The position numbers and the translations under genes are program-made. The notes below the pieces were generated by a model. It had not been told where the DNA came from. It made no database searches and worked only from the letters and a program-made list of their open reading frames with translations. 64,000 nt of DNA from Candidatus Zhuqueibacterota bacterium (GTDB lineage Bacteria; Zhuqueibacterota; Zhuqueibacteria; Zhuqueibacterales; Zhuqueibacteraceae): the NCBI GenBank assembly GCA_022616415.1, contig JAKEEU010000194.1, forward strand, positions 40,569 to 104,568, read 5' to 3'. Positions 1 through 8,164 of the stretch are shown here, in pieces (the stretch's first letter is position 1; every line of letters starts with the position of its first letter).

Positions 1-1
1 C

Positions 2-649
2 GACATGCCGGCGAATATGCAGGCGAAGTTGCTGCGCGCTTTGCAAGAGCGCTCGCTGCGGCGCGTCGGCGGCGACCGCGAGATTATGGTGGACGTGCGG
101 GTGATTGCAGCGACCAACAAAACCCTGCCAGCGGCGATTCGCGATGGCCGTTTTCGCGAGGATCTTTATTATCGCCTGGCCGTATTAGAATTGCACATTC
201 CGCCGTTGCGCGAGCGGCGCGAAGATATCGCCTTGTTGGTCAATCATTTTTTGGAAAATTTTGAGAAACGCGTCGGCCGGCGAATCGCGGGTTTCGCTCC
301 CGAACTTTTGCAAGCGCTCGAAGTTTATGATTGGCCGGGCAACGTGCGCGAGCTGGAAAACGAAATCGAGCGCCTCGTTACACTCGCTGAAGACGGCCAG
401 GTTTTGCAAGCCGAGCAACTCTCAGCAAAATTTGCCAGAAAGAAAAGTGTAAACACTGCGGATGAGAAAAAATCTTTTGACAAACTGCGGGACGCCATCG
501 ACGATTTGGAAAAACGCATGATTAGCGCCGCGCTGGAAAAATTTCACGGCAACAAAAGCCAGATGGCGCGCACGCTCGGGCTCAGCCGCCTGGGCTTGCA
601 GCGCAAAATGGAGCGGCTCGGCCTGTCGCGAGGAGCGGACGAAACATGA
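2..649 (+). CDS. Sigma-54-dependent NtrC-family activator, C-terminal part (cut by window start)
   Basis: The reading frame is open from base 2, so the N-terminal sensor and the Walker A and GAFTGA parts of the AAA+ domain lie outside the window. What remains is the rest of the AAA+ ATPase (VRVIAATN sensor I, GRFREDLYYRL with the arginine-finger region, WPGNVRELEN sensor II) and a C-terminal Fis-type helix-turn-helix (about residues 180-210, with NKSQMARTLGLSR). Such proteins remodel sigma-54 RNA polymerase at -24/-12 promoters. A receiver domain upstream is likely but not visible. The stop overlaps the next start by 4 bases (ATGA), so it is co-translated with the phosphatase that follows and probably controls, or answers to, that partner-switching module. 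Confidence 0.93.
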   Translation, partial: DMPANMQAKLLRALQERSLRRVGGDREIMVDVRVIAATNKTLPAAIRDGRFREDLYYRLAVLELHIPPLRERREDIALLVNHFLENFEKRVGRRIAGFAPELLQALEVYDWPGNVRELENEIERLVTLAEDGQVLQAEQLSAKFARKKSVNTADEKKSFDKLRDAIDDLEKRMISAALEKFHGNKSQMARTLGLSRLGLQRKMERLGLSRGADET

Positions 650-2148
650 CCCTGCGGGCGCGTTTAATTCTTATGGCGCTGCTCGAAATCGCCTTGACGA
701 TTTCGATCGTTGGCGCAGTGATCTACCACGAATCGCGCAAGGAAATCGAGACGCTGGCGCGCGATTTGATCCGGGCTCGAACCGAGTACGCCTACGCCGT
801 TTGCGAACGCTACTATGAGCTTTACCAGCAACCCACGCCGGACTTGAAAGAAGAAATTCGCAAGGTGCGCATCGCTGCCGATGGTTACATTGCCGTCATC
901 CGGAACGTGCCGGCTGATAAAAAGGGCGTTTTAGTCATTCATCCGGTCGACGAGGAGAGAAATATCAACACGCCGGAGTTTCCGCACATTCAAGAAATCA
1001 TTCAAACCATCGACGCGGCCGGGCAAATTGATGCTTACGCCGGTTACAAAGATTTTGTGCAAGGAACTGAAGCGCGCGGCCGGCAGGGCGAGAAAAAAAT
1101 CGGTTATTACATGTATTATAAACCGTGGGGATGGATTTTATTGTCCACCGCTTACGAGCGCGACATCTTTCTCAGCGCCGACATGGTCAAAGAGCGCACC
1201 ATTATCGCCATCGTCTTTGTCGGCATCGCGGCCATGTTCCTGGTGACCTTGTCCATCCGCAAAATGTTTCTGCCGCTGCGCCAACTGACGGCGCTGACCC
1301 ACGAGGTCGCAGCCGGAAATTTGGATGCGAGCATCGTGGTGGAATCCAAAGATGAGATCGGCGCACTCGCGAGATCGTTCAATGTCATGTTGCGCTCCAT
1401 CAAACAGAATATACGCATCTCGCAGGAGTTCGACATCGCCCGCCGCATGCAGGCGCAAATGTTGCCTAAAACCGCGCCGCAATTTCCAGGAATTCAGATT
1501 GCGGCCTATTCGTTGCCGGCTACTGAAGTCGGCGGAGATTTCTATGATTTTTTGCCGCTGAAGGAAGATCGACTCGGCATCATCGTCGGCGACGTTTCCG
1601 GCAAAGGCGTTTCCGGCGCGATGGTGATGACCGGCGCGCTCTCCGCGATTCGTTTTGCCGCGGAAGAGCGCCAAACCACCCACGAGATTTTGGAGCGCAG
1701 CAATCGCCGATTGGTACACGATATTCAAGTCAATATGTTTGTCGCGGTTTTCTGCGGCATCCTTGATTTATCCCGAAAAATTTTATACTATTCGAATGCC
1801 GGGCAAACCATGCCGATGCTCTATCGCAACGGCCAGGCGAGTTTTTTGCCGCAATCGGAAAACGGCGATCGCTTTCCGCTCGGCATTCGACCGCAGGTGA
1901 AATTCGAGCAACTGCAAATCGCGCTGCAGCCGGGCGACTTGTTGGTGTTTTACACGGACGGCATTGTGGATATGATGAACGGCACGGCCGAGCCGTTTGG
2001 CTTCGAGCGTTTGCAACAATCCATCCAAATGCATGTCCACGCGCCGCTGGGCGAGCTGCCGCGACGATTGATTGCCGACGCTGAAAAGTATACCGGAACG
2101 CGCGAGCATATCGACGACCTCACGCTCGTGGTGCTGCGATTGGAATGA
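646..2148 (+). CDS. Membrane PP2C-type serine phosphatase with extracytoplasmic sensor and HAMP (RsbU-like)
   Basis: 500 residues. An N-terminal membrane helix (about 8-26) is followed by a roughly 150-residue extracytoplasmic region resembling a single Cache sensor, a second helix (about 182-203), a HAMP linker (about 205-260) and a SpoIIE/PP2C phosphatase domain. Phosphatase motifs are visible: VGGDFYD (D298), IVGDVSGKG and FYTDGIVD, which supply the metal-binding aspartates. RsbU-like enzymes dephosphorylate a STAS anti-anti-sigma protein in response to a signal. The HATPase kinase and STAS partner lie directly downstream, which fits a complete partner switch. The start overlaps the upstream activator gene by 4 bases and the end overlaps the kinase gene by 4 bases, indicating one operon. 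The ligand is not predictable from sequence. Confidence 0.93.
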   Translation: MTLRARLILMALLEIALTISIVGAVIYHESRKEIETLARDLIRARTEYAYAVCERYYELYQQPTPDLKEEIRKVRIAADGYIAVIRNVPADKKGVLVIHPVDEERNINTPEFPHIQEIIQTIDAAGQIDAYAGYKDFVQGTEARGRQGEKKIGYYMYYKPWGWILLSTAYERDIFLSADMVKERTIIAIVFVGIAAMFLVTLSIRKMFLPLRQLTALTHEVAAGNLDASIVVESKDEIGALARSFNVMLRSIKQNIRISQEFDIARRMQAQMLPKTAPQFPGIQIAAYSLPATEVGGDFYDFLPLKEDRLGIIVGDVSGKGVSGAMVMTGALSAIRFAAEERQTTHEILERSNRRLVHDIQVNMFVAVFCGILDLSRKILYYSNAGQTMPMLYRNGQASFLPQSENGDRFPLGIRPQVKFEQLQIALQPGDLLVFYTDGIVDMMNGTAEPFGFERLQQSIQMHVHAPLGELPRRLIADAEKYTGTREHIDDLTLVVLRLE

Positions 2149-2681
2149 GTGTGACCATGCCTCGCAAACGCGGACTTGATGGACGAGCGCGGAGAAACAC
2201 AAGTGCAATTGAAGCAAGAGCAAGCATGGCCGGAAAAAGCAAAACCAAGCCGCTCCACGAAGCACCGGGCGAAGTTCGCCTCTCGTTGCCTTCGTCCCTC
2301 GGCTACGAAAGAATCGCCATGGAAGCTGCCGCGGCGATGGCCCGCATGATGGGCTTTACTCCCCCGCGGGTGGAAGATTTGCGCACCGCGGTTTCCGAAA
2401 CGTGCATCAACGCCATCGAGCACGGCAACAAGCTGAACGCCGCCAATCGCGTGGACGTGCTTTTGCACCCGCACGACGAAACCTTGATCGTGCAAGTATT
2501 CGACAACGGCGCCGGCTTTGAGAGCAGCGTGCACACCGCGCCGCAAATCGACAAAAAAATTCGCGGCGAGGAAAATTCACGCGGCTTGGGCTTATTCCTG
2601 ATTGAGCATCTCGTCGATCACGTCGAATTTAAAACCATGCCGAAGTTGGGCCACGTGACTACTTTAACAATGAAAAAGTGA
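2145..2681 (+). CDS. Anti-sigma-factor-type serine kinase (RsbW/HATPase_c_2)
   Basis: GHKL ATPase of the RsbW/SpoIIAB type. N box ETCINAIEHGNK, G1 box VFDNGAGF and G2 box RGLGLFLIEHLVDH are all present. Family members phosphorylate a STAS antagonist and sequester a partner protein such as a sigma factor. The first ATG overlaps the phosphatase stop (ATGA). A second ATG at 2226 would remove 27 basic, poorly conserved residues and gives about 151 residues, closer to the usual family size, so the true start is uncertain. No sigma factor gene is adjacent. The nearest transcription regulator is the sigma-54 activator two genes upstream, so the output of the switch may not be a classical alternative sigma factor (inference). 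Confidence 0.9.
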   Translation: MSVTMPRKRGLDGRARRNTSAIEARASMAGKSKTKPLHEAPGEVRLSLPSSLGYERIAMEAAAAMARMMGFTPPRVEDLRTAVSETCINAIEHGNKLNAANRVDVLLHPHDETLIVQVFDNGAGFESSVHTAPQIDKKIRGEENSRGLGLFLIEHLVDHVEFKTMPKLGHVTTLTMKK

Positions 2682-2742
2682 AGTCGGACTTGGGCATAGC
2701 GTCTATAAATTTAGCAAAATCCTGCCGCCCAAGTCCGACTTC
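2680..2742. repeat. Perfect 16-bp inverted repeat between the kinase and STAS genes
   Basis: The arms GAAGTCGGACTTGGGC (2680-2695) and its exact reverse complement (2727-2742) flank a 31-base loop. The left arm begins in the kinase stop codon. The hairpin is not followed by a T run, so it may attenuate or protect mRNA rather than terminate, setting the kinase/STAS ratio. The word AAGTCCGA also recurs in the hybrid-kinase insertion near 20.47 kb. Confidence 0.85.
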
Positions 2743-2767
2743 GCTTTGATTGAGTGGAGGAAGATTC

Positions 2768-3112
2768 GTGGAAGAAATTCAAGTCAATCTTCGTCTTGAA
2801 GAAAAGCTGGCCGTCGTCGATCTTGCCGGCGATGTGACCAGCCTGGCAGAAAAAAAATTATTGGCGGCGTATGAAAAAGCCGTGGCGCAAAAAGTCAAAT
2901 GCGTTGTGCTCAATTTCAGCAGCGTGAGCTACGTCAATTCAGCCGGGATGTCCATTTTGATTACGCTGCTGACGCGCTCGCAGAACCAGAGCGTAACGCT
3001 GCGCGCCTTCGGCCTGTCGCCGCATTTTCAGAAAATTTTCGAGATGGTGGGATTGCTGAAATATATTCCGCATTTTGCGAATGAAGCGGAAGCACGCGCG
3101 AGCTGCGCATAG
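2768..3112 (+). CDS. STAS-domain anti-sigma factor antagonist (RsbV/SpoIIAA-like)
   Basis: About 114 residues, one STAS domain. It contains the conserved segment SYVNSAGMSIL, in which the serine just before AGM corresponds to the regulatory phosphorylation site. I chose the GTG at 2768 because GGAGG lies 7 bases upstream (2756-2760). A TTG at 2750 would add six residues that overlap that ribosome binding site. In the partner switch this protein would be phosphorylated by the upstream HATPase and dephosphorylated by the PP2C phosphatase, binding the kinase when unphosphorylated. It is the last gene of the operon and is separated from the kinase gene by a strong inverted repeat. Confidence 0.92.
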   Translation: MEEIQVNLRLEEKLAVVDLAGDVTSLAEKKLLAAYEKAVAQKVKCVVLNFSSVSYVNSAGMSILITLLTRSQNQSVTLRAFGLSPHFQKIFEMVGLLKYIPHFANEAEARASCA

Positions 3113-3155
3113 CTCGGACGGCCATGTCCGGCATGATATTCACTCAAAAGAATTA

Positions 3156-3321
3156 GTCCAACGGATAAAACAAGCGTTGGCAAAGTGATTGGGGACAGAA
3201 TGATTATTTGACGAAGATATTGAATTATTTTGTCTAATATTTTCGTGACAGCTTCCTCGGTTGAAGTATTGCGATTACAAGCTCTTTTATTAAATCTGTT
3301 GGCCGCTTTTATCCGTTGGAC
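3156..3321. repeat. 166-bp MITE-like element bounded by perfect 15-bp inverted repeats
   Basis: GTCCAACGGATAAAA at 3156-3170 is exactly inverted at 3307-3321. The AT-rich interior has no convincing reading frame. The termini share the CCAACGGAT word with hairpins near 25.24, 36.66, 38.00 and 56.23 kb. No clear target-site duplication is visible. It occupies most of the 267-base gap between the STAS gene and the acetyltransferase gene. Confidence 0.7.
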
Positions 3322-3379
3322 ATAAAAGCTTTCAGAATTTTTTCTAGATTTGGCTGTCTAATATAATGAAGCAGAAAAC

Positions 3380-4339
3380 ATGACTGACTACCACCTGCGC
3401 CCAATGCAGCGGGATGATTTGCCGGCGGTGAATCGCATTCTCTCCAAAGCCTTCACCGCGGCGCGGATCAATGACGGCCTCAAAAATACGCACGTGCCGC
3501 TTTGTCACCTTTCATTTTTGGAAATGTACCTCACCGCGTTTCCGCCTGGTTGTCTCGTCATTGAAAATGACAACGGCCTCGTGGGTTACACCTTTTCACG
3601 TTTGTGGGGTGAAGTGGCATGGATCGGCCCGGTCAGCGTGATTCCGGCGCATCAAGGCAAGCGCCTCGGCCAGCAGTTGATGGTGCGAGTTCTCGAAATT
3701 TTAAAGGATGCCGGCGCGCGGGTGATCGGCTTGGAGACAGTACCACGCAGCTATCGCAATATCGGCTTTTATACGAAGCTGGGTTTCCTGCCGCAAAACC
3801 TGACCGTGGATTTGATTCTCTCTGCCCCTCGTCTCCCCGAAGAACCGCTGCCGGCTGATTACGAGGTGATCTTTTACGGTGATACCAATCCAGCCGAAAG
3901 AGCTTTTCTCGATTCCGCCGCTGAGGCATTGGCTCGCCGGCTCGATCCACACTTATCGGCTCGGCCGGAAATAGAATTGACGCGCCAATTTCAATTTGGC
4001 GATACATTGTGCGTGCGCCGCGATCGAGAGCTGCTCGCCTGTTTCGTCGTCCATACGAAAACTTATTCGGAGGACGAAACGCCGCGATTTATGAAGGTGG
4101 TTCTAACGCTGATGGAACCGGCGTTGTCGATCACGGAAATCCTGCCGCATCTTTTTGCCTGGGCAAGCCGGGAAAGATTGGACACCGTCAGCTTCCGCAC
4201 CCCAACGCGCTACAAACGCGCTTACGCCGAGCTTATCGCCGCCGGCTTTCAAGTGTTCCACAGCGATTTGCGCATGACGTTGGAGGGCTATGAAGAGGTG
4301 GCGGATCCACAGAGTTTTTATTTGAGCAAATGGGAGTGA
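3380..4339 (+). CDS. GNAT-family N-acetyltransferase
   Basis: 319 residues. The N-terminal half (about 1-150) is a GNAT fold with the acetyl-CoA-binding segment VIPAHQGKRLGQQLM and the typical strand-loop NIGFYTKLGF. The C-terminal half (about 165-319) is probably a second, degenerate GNAT-like domain, as its length is about twice that of a single-domain enzyme. The substrate cannot be predicted. The gene stands alone between the repeat element and the GH3 gene, and its end runs into a pair of small hairpins. The family call is secure, the function is not. Confidence 0.85.
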   Translation: MTDYHLRPMQRDDLPAVNRILSKAFTAARINDGLKNTHVPLCHLSFLEMYLTAFPPGCLVIENDNGLVGYTFSRLWGEVAWIGPVSVIPAHQGKRLGQQLMVRVLEILKDAGARVIGLETVPRSYRNIGFYTKLGFLPQNLTVDLILSAPRLPEEPLPADYEVIFYGDTNPAERAFLDSAAEALARRLDPHLSARPEIELTRQFQFGDTLCVRRDRELLACFVVHTKTYSEDETPRFMKVVLTLMEPALSITEILPHLFAWASRERLDTVSFRTPTRYKRAYAELIAAGFQVFHSDLRMTLEGYEEVADPQSFYLSKWE

Positions 4340-4392
4340 GAGCCCGAGAATAAATTCTCAGGCTCAAAAACGGAAATCGGCTAAAGCCGATT
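4340..4392 (+). terminator. Two adjacent small hairpins after the acetyltransferase gene
   Basis: GAGCC-GAGAAT/ATTCTC-GGCTC (4340-4365, one mismatch) is followed by AATCGGC/GCCGATT (4375-4392, 4-base loop). Neither is followed by a T run, so these are probable 3'-end stabilisers or weak terminators. Confidence 0.45.
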
Positions 4393-4432
4393 CAAAAGAT
4401 TTACAGTAATAAAACGAGAGCGGTATTTGTAA

Positions 4433-7330
4433 ATGACGATTAAGGTGAAGAGAATGTCGAAATATTCCATTTTGTTTTTCTGCTTCTTTATTGGTTGCAA
4501 CACCGCAACCCAAAATCGTATGAATGCACCAGTCAATTCCCAATCTGCCGAAAAATGGGTCGAAAAAACGCTGGCGCAAATGACGCTGCGCGAAAAACTC
4601 GGGCAGATGTTTTTTTATCATCTCGACACCAATTTCAAAACCAACGACGATCCGGCCTGGCAAAAGATTGAGATGCTCGTCAAAATGAATCATATCGGTG
4701 GGATTCATCTTTGGCGCGGCGAGCCTTATGCGACGGCGTATATGACGAACCGCCTGCAAAAGCTGGCGAAGATTCCGCTGATTTTTACCGCCGATCTCGA
4801 ACATGGCGCGGCGCGTTTTGGCGGCACGGATTTTCCGCCGAACATGGCGATTGGCGCGACCGGCGATCCGCAGATGGCCTACCAAATGGGACTACACAGC
4901 GCTCGTGAAGCGCGCAGCCTCGGCATTCATCTCACCTTCGCGCCGGTTGTGGATGTCAACAATAACCCGCTGAATCCCATCATCAACGTGCGCTCTTTTG
5001 GTGAAGAGCCGGAGATGGTAGCGCGTTTCACTGAGGCGTTCATTCGCGGCTGTCACGATGGCCGATTGCTCACGACGGCCAAACATTTCCCCGGACACGG
5101 CGACACGGCGGAAGATTCTCACATCGAGCTGGCTTACGTGCCGGCGGACAGCGCGCGGTTGGAGCAAGTGGAGCTTGTGCCGTTTCGTCGCGCGATTGCC
5201 GGCGGCGTGGACTTCGTCATGACGGCACATCTCAACGTGCGCGGCGTCGCCATGAATCCGTATGATGCGGCCACCATCTCGCCGGAGATTATGACCGGTT
5301 TGTTGCGCCAGCGGCTCAATTTCGACGGCGTGTTGATCACCGACTCGATGCGCATGTGGGCGATGACGCACAATTATACCGATGCGTTCGCCACGGTGCA
5401 AGCCGTCAAAGCCGGCGTTGACGTCATTCTCGTGCAGGAGAACGTTCCGGAGATGCTTGCCGAGCTGGAGAAGCGCGTGCGCTCCGGAGAGATTCCGCTG
5501 ACGCACATCGATCAATCCGTGCGGCGCATTCTCCGCAGCAAAGCCAAGATCGGACTGCAACAAGAACGTTTGGTGAATCTGGATTCGCTGGCGGCTCACC
5601 TTGGTACTTCGGACGCCAAACAAGCTGCCGAAAATGCGGCGGCGCAAGCCATTGCCTTACTGAAAAATGATGACTCAATTCTCCCTCTCTCCCCTGCTGA
5701 TACCGGCCGTGTAGTGATCATTGAGTGGTGGGATGAATCTCATTCTCGCGCCACCAGTTCGTTTGTTCGCGAGTTGGGGCGTTATCTGACGAATTGGGAA
5801 AATTTTATTCTGACGCCCGATGCGGATCGCGATCTATTCGCCGAAATTTTGCAGCGCGTCCGCGCCGCGCGTCTGCAAATTTGGCCAGTTTATACGCCGC
5901 TGCGAGCTTGGAAAGGTCACGTAGGTTTGCCCGAAAGCTTGCAGCCGCTGGCTGATTCTTTGTTTGCCACCGGTGTTCCGGCAGTCGTGGCGAGTTTTGG
6001 CAATCCTTACATCTATCCGCAAGTGCAAAACGCCGCGGCGTATTTGGCGACATTTGGCGGCACCAACATTTTAGAGATCGCGGCGGCGCGGGCTTTAATA
6101 GGTGTAACGGAAATTTCAGGGAAATTACCGATTTCGATTCCCGGCTATTTTGAGCGAGGCGCCGGAATAAAGCTGGCGGCGAAAGGCACACAACCGATCG
6201 CGCCGACCGCGATACCGGATTGGCGCTTGCGTACCGGCTTTCCGGAAGAGGCGAAAATGAGCGCGGCCAAATTGGATTCCGTTCGCCTCGTGATGCAAGA
6301 CGCCGTGCGCGACTCCGTTTTCCCCGGCGCGGTTTTATTAGTGGCGCGCAATGGCCTTATTGTGATGAATGAAGCTTTCGGCACCATGGGCTACAAAGAG
6401 TTCAATCGTCTCATGCCGCTGGACGCCATTTTCGATATGGCTTCAGTGACCAAATGTGTTGCCACGACGACGGCATGCATGCTGCTTTATGAGCGCGGGC
6501 TGCTCGACCTCGACGCGCCGGTACAAAAGTATTTGCCGGTGTTTGCCGGCGCCAATAAAGAAAAAATAACCATCCGGAATTTACTCACTCACAGCTCCGG
6601 CCTCACCGCCTATCGACGCTATTTCCTCGACCACCATGCTCCCGGCGAAATTATCAAGGTCATTCTCAATGAGCCGCTGGAAAATCCGCCCGGCAGCAAA
6701 ACGGTGTATTCCGATCTGGGCGTTATTCTGCTGGGAAAAATTGTCGAAAAACTTTCGGGTCAGCCGCTCGATTTGTTTTGCCGCGAGCAGATTTTCGCGC
6801 CGCTCAAAATGAGCGAAACTTTTTACAACCCACCGCAAGAACTCCTCTCACGCATCGTGCCGACGGAGTTTGATTCGTGGCGCGGCCGCATGGTTCATGG
6901 TCAGGTTCACGACGAGAATGCTTTTGCGCTCGGCGGCGTTTCCGGCCATGCGGGGTTGTTTTCCACGGCGAGAGACTTGGCGACATTTTTGAATATGTTG
7001 CTGAATGGCGGAGCTTACGAAGGTGGGCGGCTCTTGAAACCGGAAACCATAGCTTTATTTACAGCGCGACAAAATATCGTTGCTGGCAGCAGCCGTGCGC
7101 TGGGTTGGGATACGGCAGACGGCAAGAACTCCGCCGGCCATCTCATGAGTCAGCGCGCGTTCGGTCACACCGGCTTCACCGGCACTTCGGTTTGGATTGA
7201 TCCCAAAAAAAATATGTTTGTCATTCTGCTCTCGAACCGCGTGCATCCGACGCGGAATAATCAAAAGCTTCTGAGTTTTCGGGCGAAGTTGCACGATGCG
7301 GTGATGAAAGCTATTGAGACTTCTCCTTGA
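4433..7330 (+). CDS. Lipoprotein fusion: GH3 beta-N-acetylglucosaminidase + beta-lactamase-type serine hydrolase
   Basis: 965 residues. A lipoprotein signal ends at C22 (FFIGC). The GH3 domain (about 45-400) has the NagZ signature KHFPGHGDTAEDSH and the nucleophile region LITDSMRM (D304). A GH3 C-terminal domain (about 400-585) follows, then a class C beta-lactamase/DD-peptidase-like domain (about 610-960) with S671-V-T-K674, Y759-S-D and HTGFTG. This combination would hydrolyse GlcNAc-containing glycans and peptide or ester bonds on cell-wall material at the envelope. Fusions of this type are known in Bacteroidota. ATG 4454 is an alternative start with a better-spaced ribosome binding site but a very short signal peptide. 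All catalytic motifs look intact. Confidence 0.93.
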   Translation: MTIKVKRMSKYSILFFCFFIGCNTATQNRMNAPVNSQSAEKWVEKTLAQMTLREKLGQMFFYHLDTNFKTNDDPAWQKIEMLVKMNHIGGIHLWRGEPYATAYMTNRLQKLAKIPLIFTADLEHGAARFGGTDFPPNMAIGATGDPQMAYQMGLHSAREARSLGIHLTFAPVVDVNNNPLNPIINVRSFGEEPEMVARFTEAFIRGCHDGRLLTTAKHFPGHGDTAEDSHIELAYVPADSARLEQVELVPFRRAIAGGVDFVMTAHLNVRGVAMNPYDAATISPEIMTGLLRQRLNFDGVLITDSMRMWAMTHNYTDAFATVQAVKAGVDVILVQENVPEMLAELEKRVRSGEIPLTHIDQSVRRILRSKAKIGLQQERLVNLDSLAAHLGTSDAKQAAENAAAQAIALLKNDDSILPLSPADTGRVVIIEWWDESHSRATSSFVRELGRYLTNWENFILTPDADRDLFAEILQRVRAARLQIWPVYTPLRAWKGHVGLPESLQPLADSLFATGVPAVVASFGNPYIYPQVQNAAAYLATFGGTNILEIAAARALIGVTEISGKLPISIPGYFERGAGIKLAAKGTQPIAPTAIPDWRLRTGFPEEAKMSAAKLDSVRLVMQDAVRDSVFPGAVLLVARNGLIVMNEAFGTMGYKEFNRLMPLDAIFDMASVTKCVATTTACMLLYERGLLDLDAPVQKYLPVFAGANKEKITIRNLLTHSSGLTAYRRYFLDHHAPGEIIKVILNEPLENPPGSKTVYSDLGVILLGKIVEKLSGQPLDLFCREQIFAPLKMSETFYNPPQELLSRIVPTEFDSWRGRMVHGQVHDENAFALGGVSGHAGLFSTARDLATFLNMLLNGGAYEGGRLLKPETIALFTARQNIVAGSSRALGWDTADGKNSAGHLMSQRAFGHTGFTGTSVWIDPKKNMFVILLSNRVHPTRNNQKLLSFRAKLHDAVMKAIETSP

Positions 7331-7376
7331 AAAATAAAATTTTCTTTCATATATTCAATCATTAAGAGCATCTTGT

Positions 7377-7664
7377 ATGCGCGATGAAATTCAAGACCGG
7401 TATGGTAATCCAATTTATCTTACGGATGAACGATGGCAACATATCGTTGATCACCATCCGGAATTGAGTGGTCATCGTGCTGAAGTTTTAAGCGCTATCC
7501 GCTCCGGTAAACGTAGACAGGCTCCGCTATATCCTGACACATTTTATTATGTTAAAACCTTTCCTCGCTTGAAAGGAAAACTCAGATATATTCAAGCTGT
7601 CGTTGCGTTTCACTGGAAGGGTGATCAACCCAACAATTTCGTCGTTACTGCACATCCTGTCTAA
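7377..7664 (+). CDS. Small toxin-like protein (PBECR/nuclease-like, uncharacterised)
   Basis: 95 residues beginning with an ordinary ATG. The N-terminal block (YGNPIYLTDERWQHIVDHHPEL) and the C-terminal strand segment (YIQAVVAFHW) resemble small proteins found as the first gene of two-gene modules, sometimes grouped with barnase/EndoU/RelE-like folds. The gene is separated by only 16 bases from the DUF2283-like gene downstream, so the two are probably one unit. Conserved H and R residues could form a nuclease site, but this is inference. Function is unknown. Confidence 0.6.
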   Translation: MRDEIQDRYGNPIYLTDERWQHIVDHHPELSGHRAEVLSAIRSGKRRQAPLYPDTFYYVKTFPRLKGKLRYIQAVVAFHWKGDQPNNFVVTAHPV

Positions 7665-7680
7665 TCTTGGAGGCAAAACG

Positions 7681-8034
7681 ATGCGTCTATCTTATGATCC
7701 GGAAGTTGACTTATTAGAAGTTATCTTTGACGAACGCCTGCATGGGGTGGAAAATGAAAAAGCAGCTTTTCAACTGCGTGATGGAATCATTTTGTACGTT
7801 ACTGCTGATTTAAAAAGAATGATACAACTGACTGTAGTGAACTATCGCCGATATGCTGAATTGCCGGTGGTTCATTTTGAAGGTTGGAATACTTTCTCAA
7901 AAAAGGATAAGCAGCAATTATTGCCACTTATTGCTTCTCCGACTTTATTAGCTTTTTTGAAGCTTGATCCAAAGACCGGTTATGGCCATCTCACCACGCC
8001 GGATGTTTTGGAAATGTTTGCCGTCGCCGCTTAA
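7681..8034 (+). CDS. DUF2283-like protein, candidate antitoxin partner
   Basis: 117 residues. The start is fixed by GGAGG at 7669-7673, 7 bases before the ATG. The N-terminus (MRLSYDPEVDLLEVIF) matches the small DUF2283-type fold, whose members often start with a DPE/D-x-L-x-I motif and accompany toxin-like genes. The C-terminal 50 residues are a less familiar extension. Gene order (toxin-like first, 16-base gap) suggests a toxin-antitoxin-like pair. No neutralising activity can be seen from sequence. Confidence 0.6.
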   Translation: MRLSYDPEVDLLEVIFDERLHGVENEKAAFQLRDGIILYVTADLKRMIQLTVVNYRRYAELPVVHFEGWNTFSKKDKQQLLPLIASPTLLAFLKLDPKTGYGHLTTPDVLEMFAVAA

Positions 8035-8073
8035 GAAAATTTAAAAGCTTCTCAAGTGTTTTCGCGCCCAAAT

Positions 8074-8099
8074 CAAAGGGAATACAAAATAGCCCTTTG
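8074..8099. repeat. Small hairpin upstream of the barrel gene
   Basis: CAAAGGG (8074-8080) pairs with CCCTTTG (8093-8099) across 12 bases. It lies between the DUF2283-like gene and the barrel gene. Without a T run it is a weak terminator at best. Confidence 0.35.
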
Positions 8100-8164
8100 C
8101 GTGTTTGTTAAGATATTCAGCGCGACACTTTAAGAATGCGGGAAGAATTATAAACAGATATAAG

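Noticed and set aside
3113..3379. A missed small gene between the STAS and acetyltransferase genes
   Set aside because: The interior of the inverted-repeat element has stops in all frames and no ribosome binding site.
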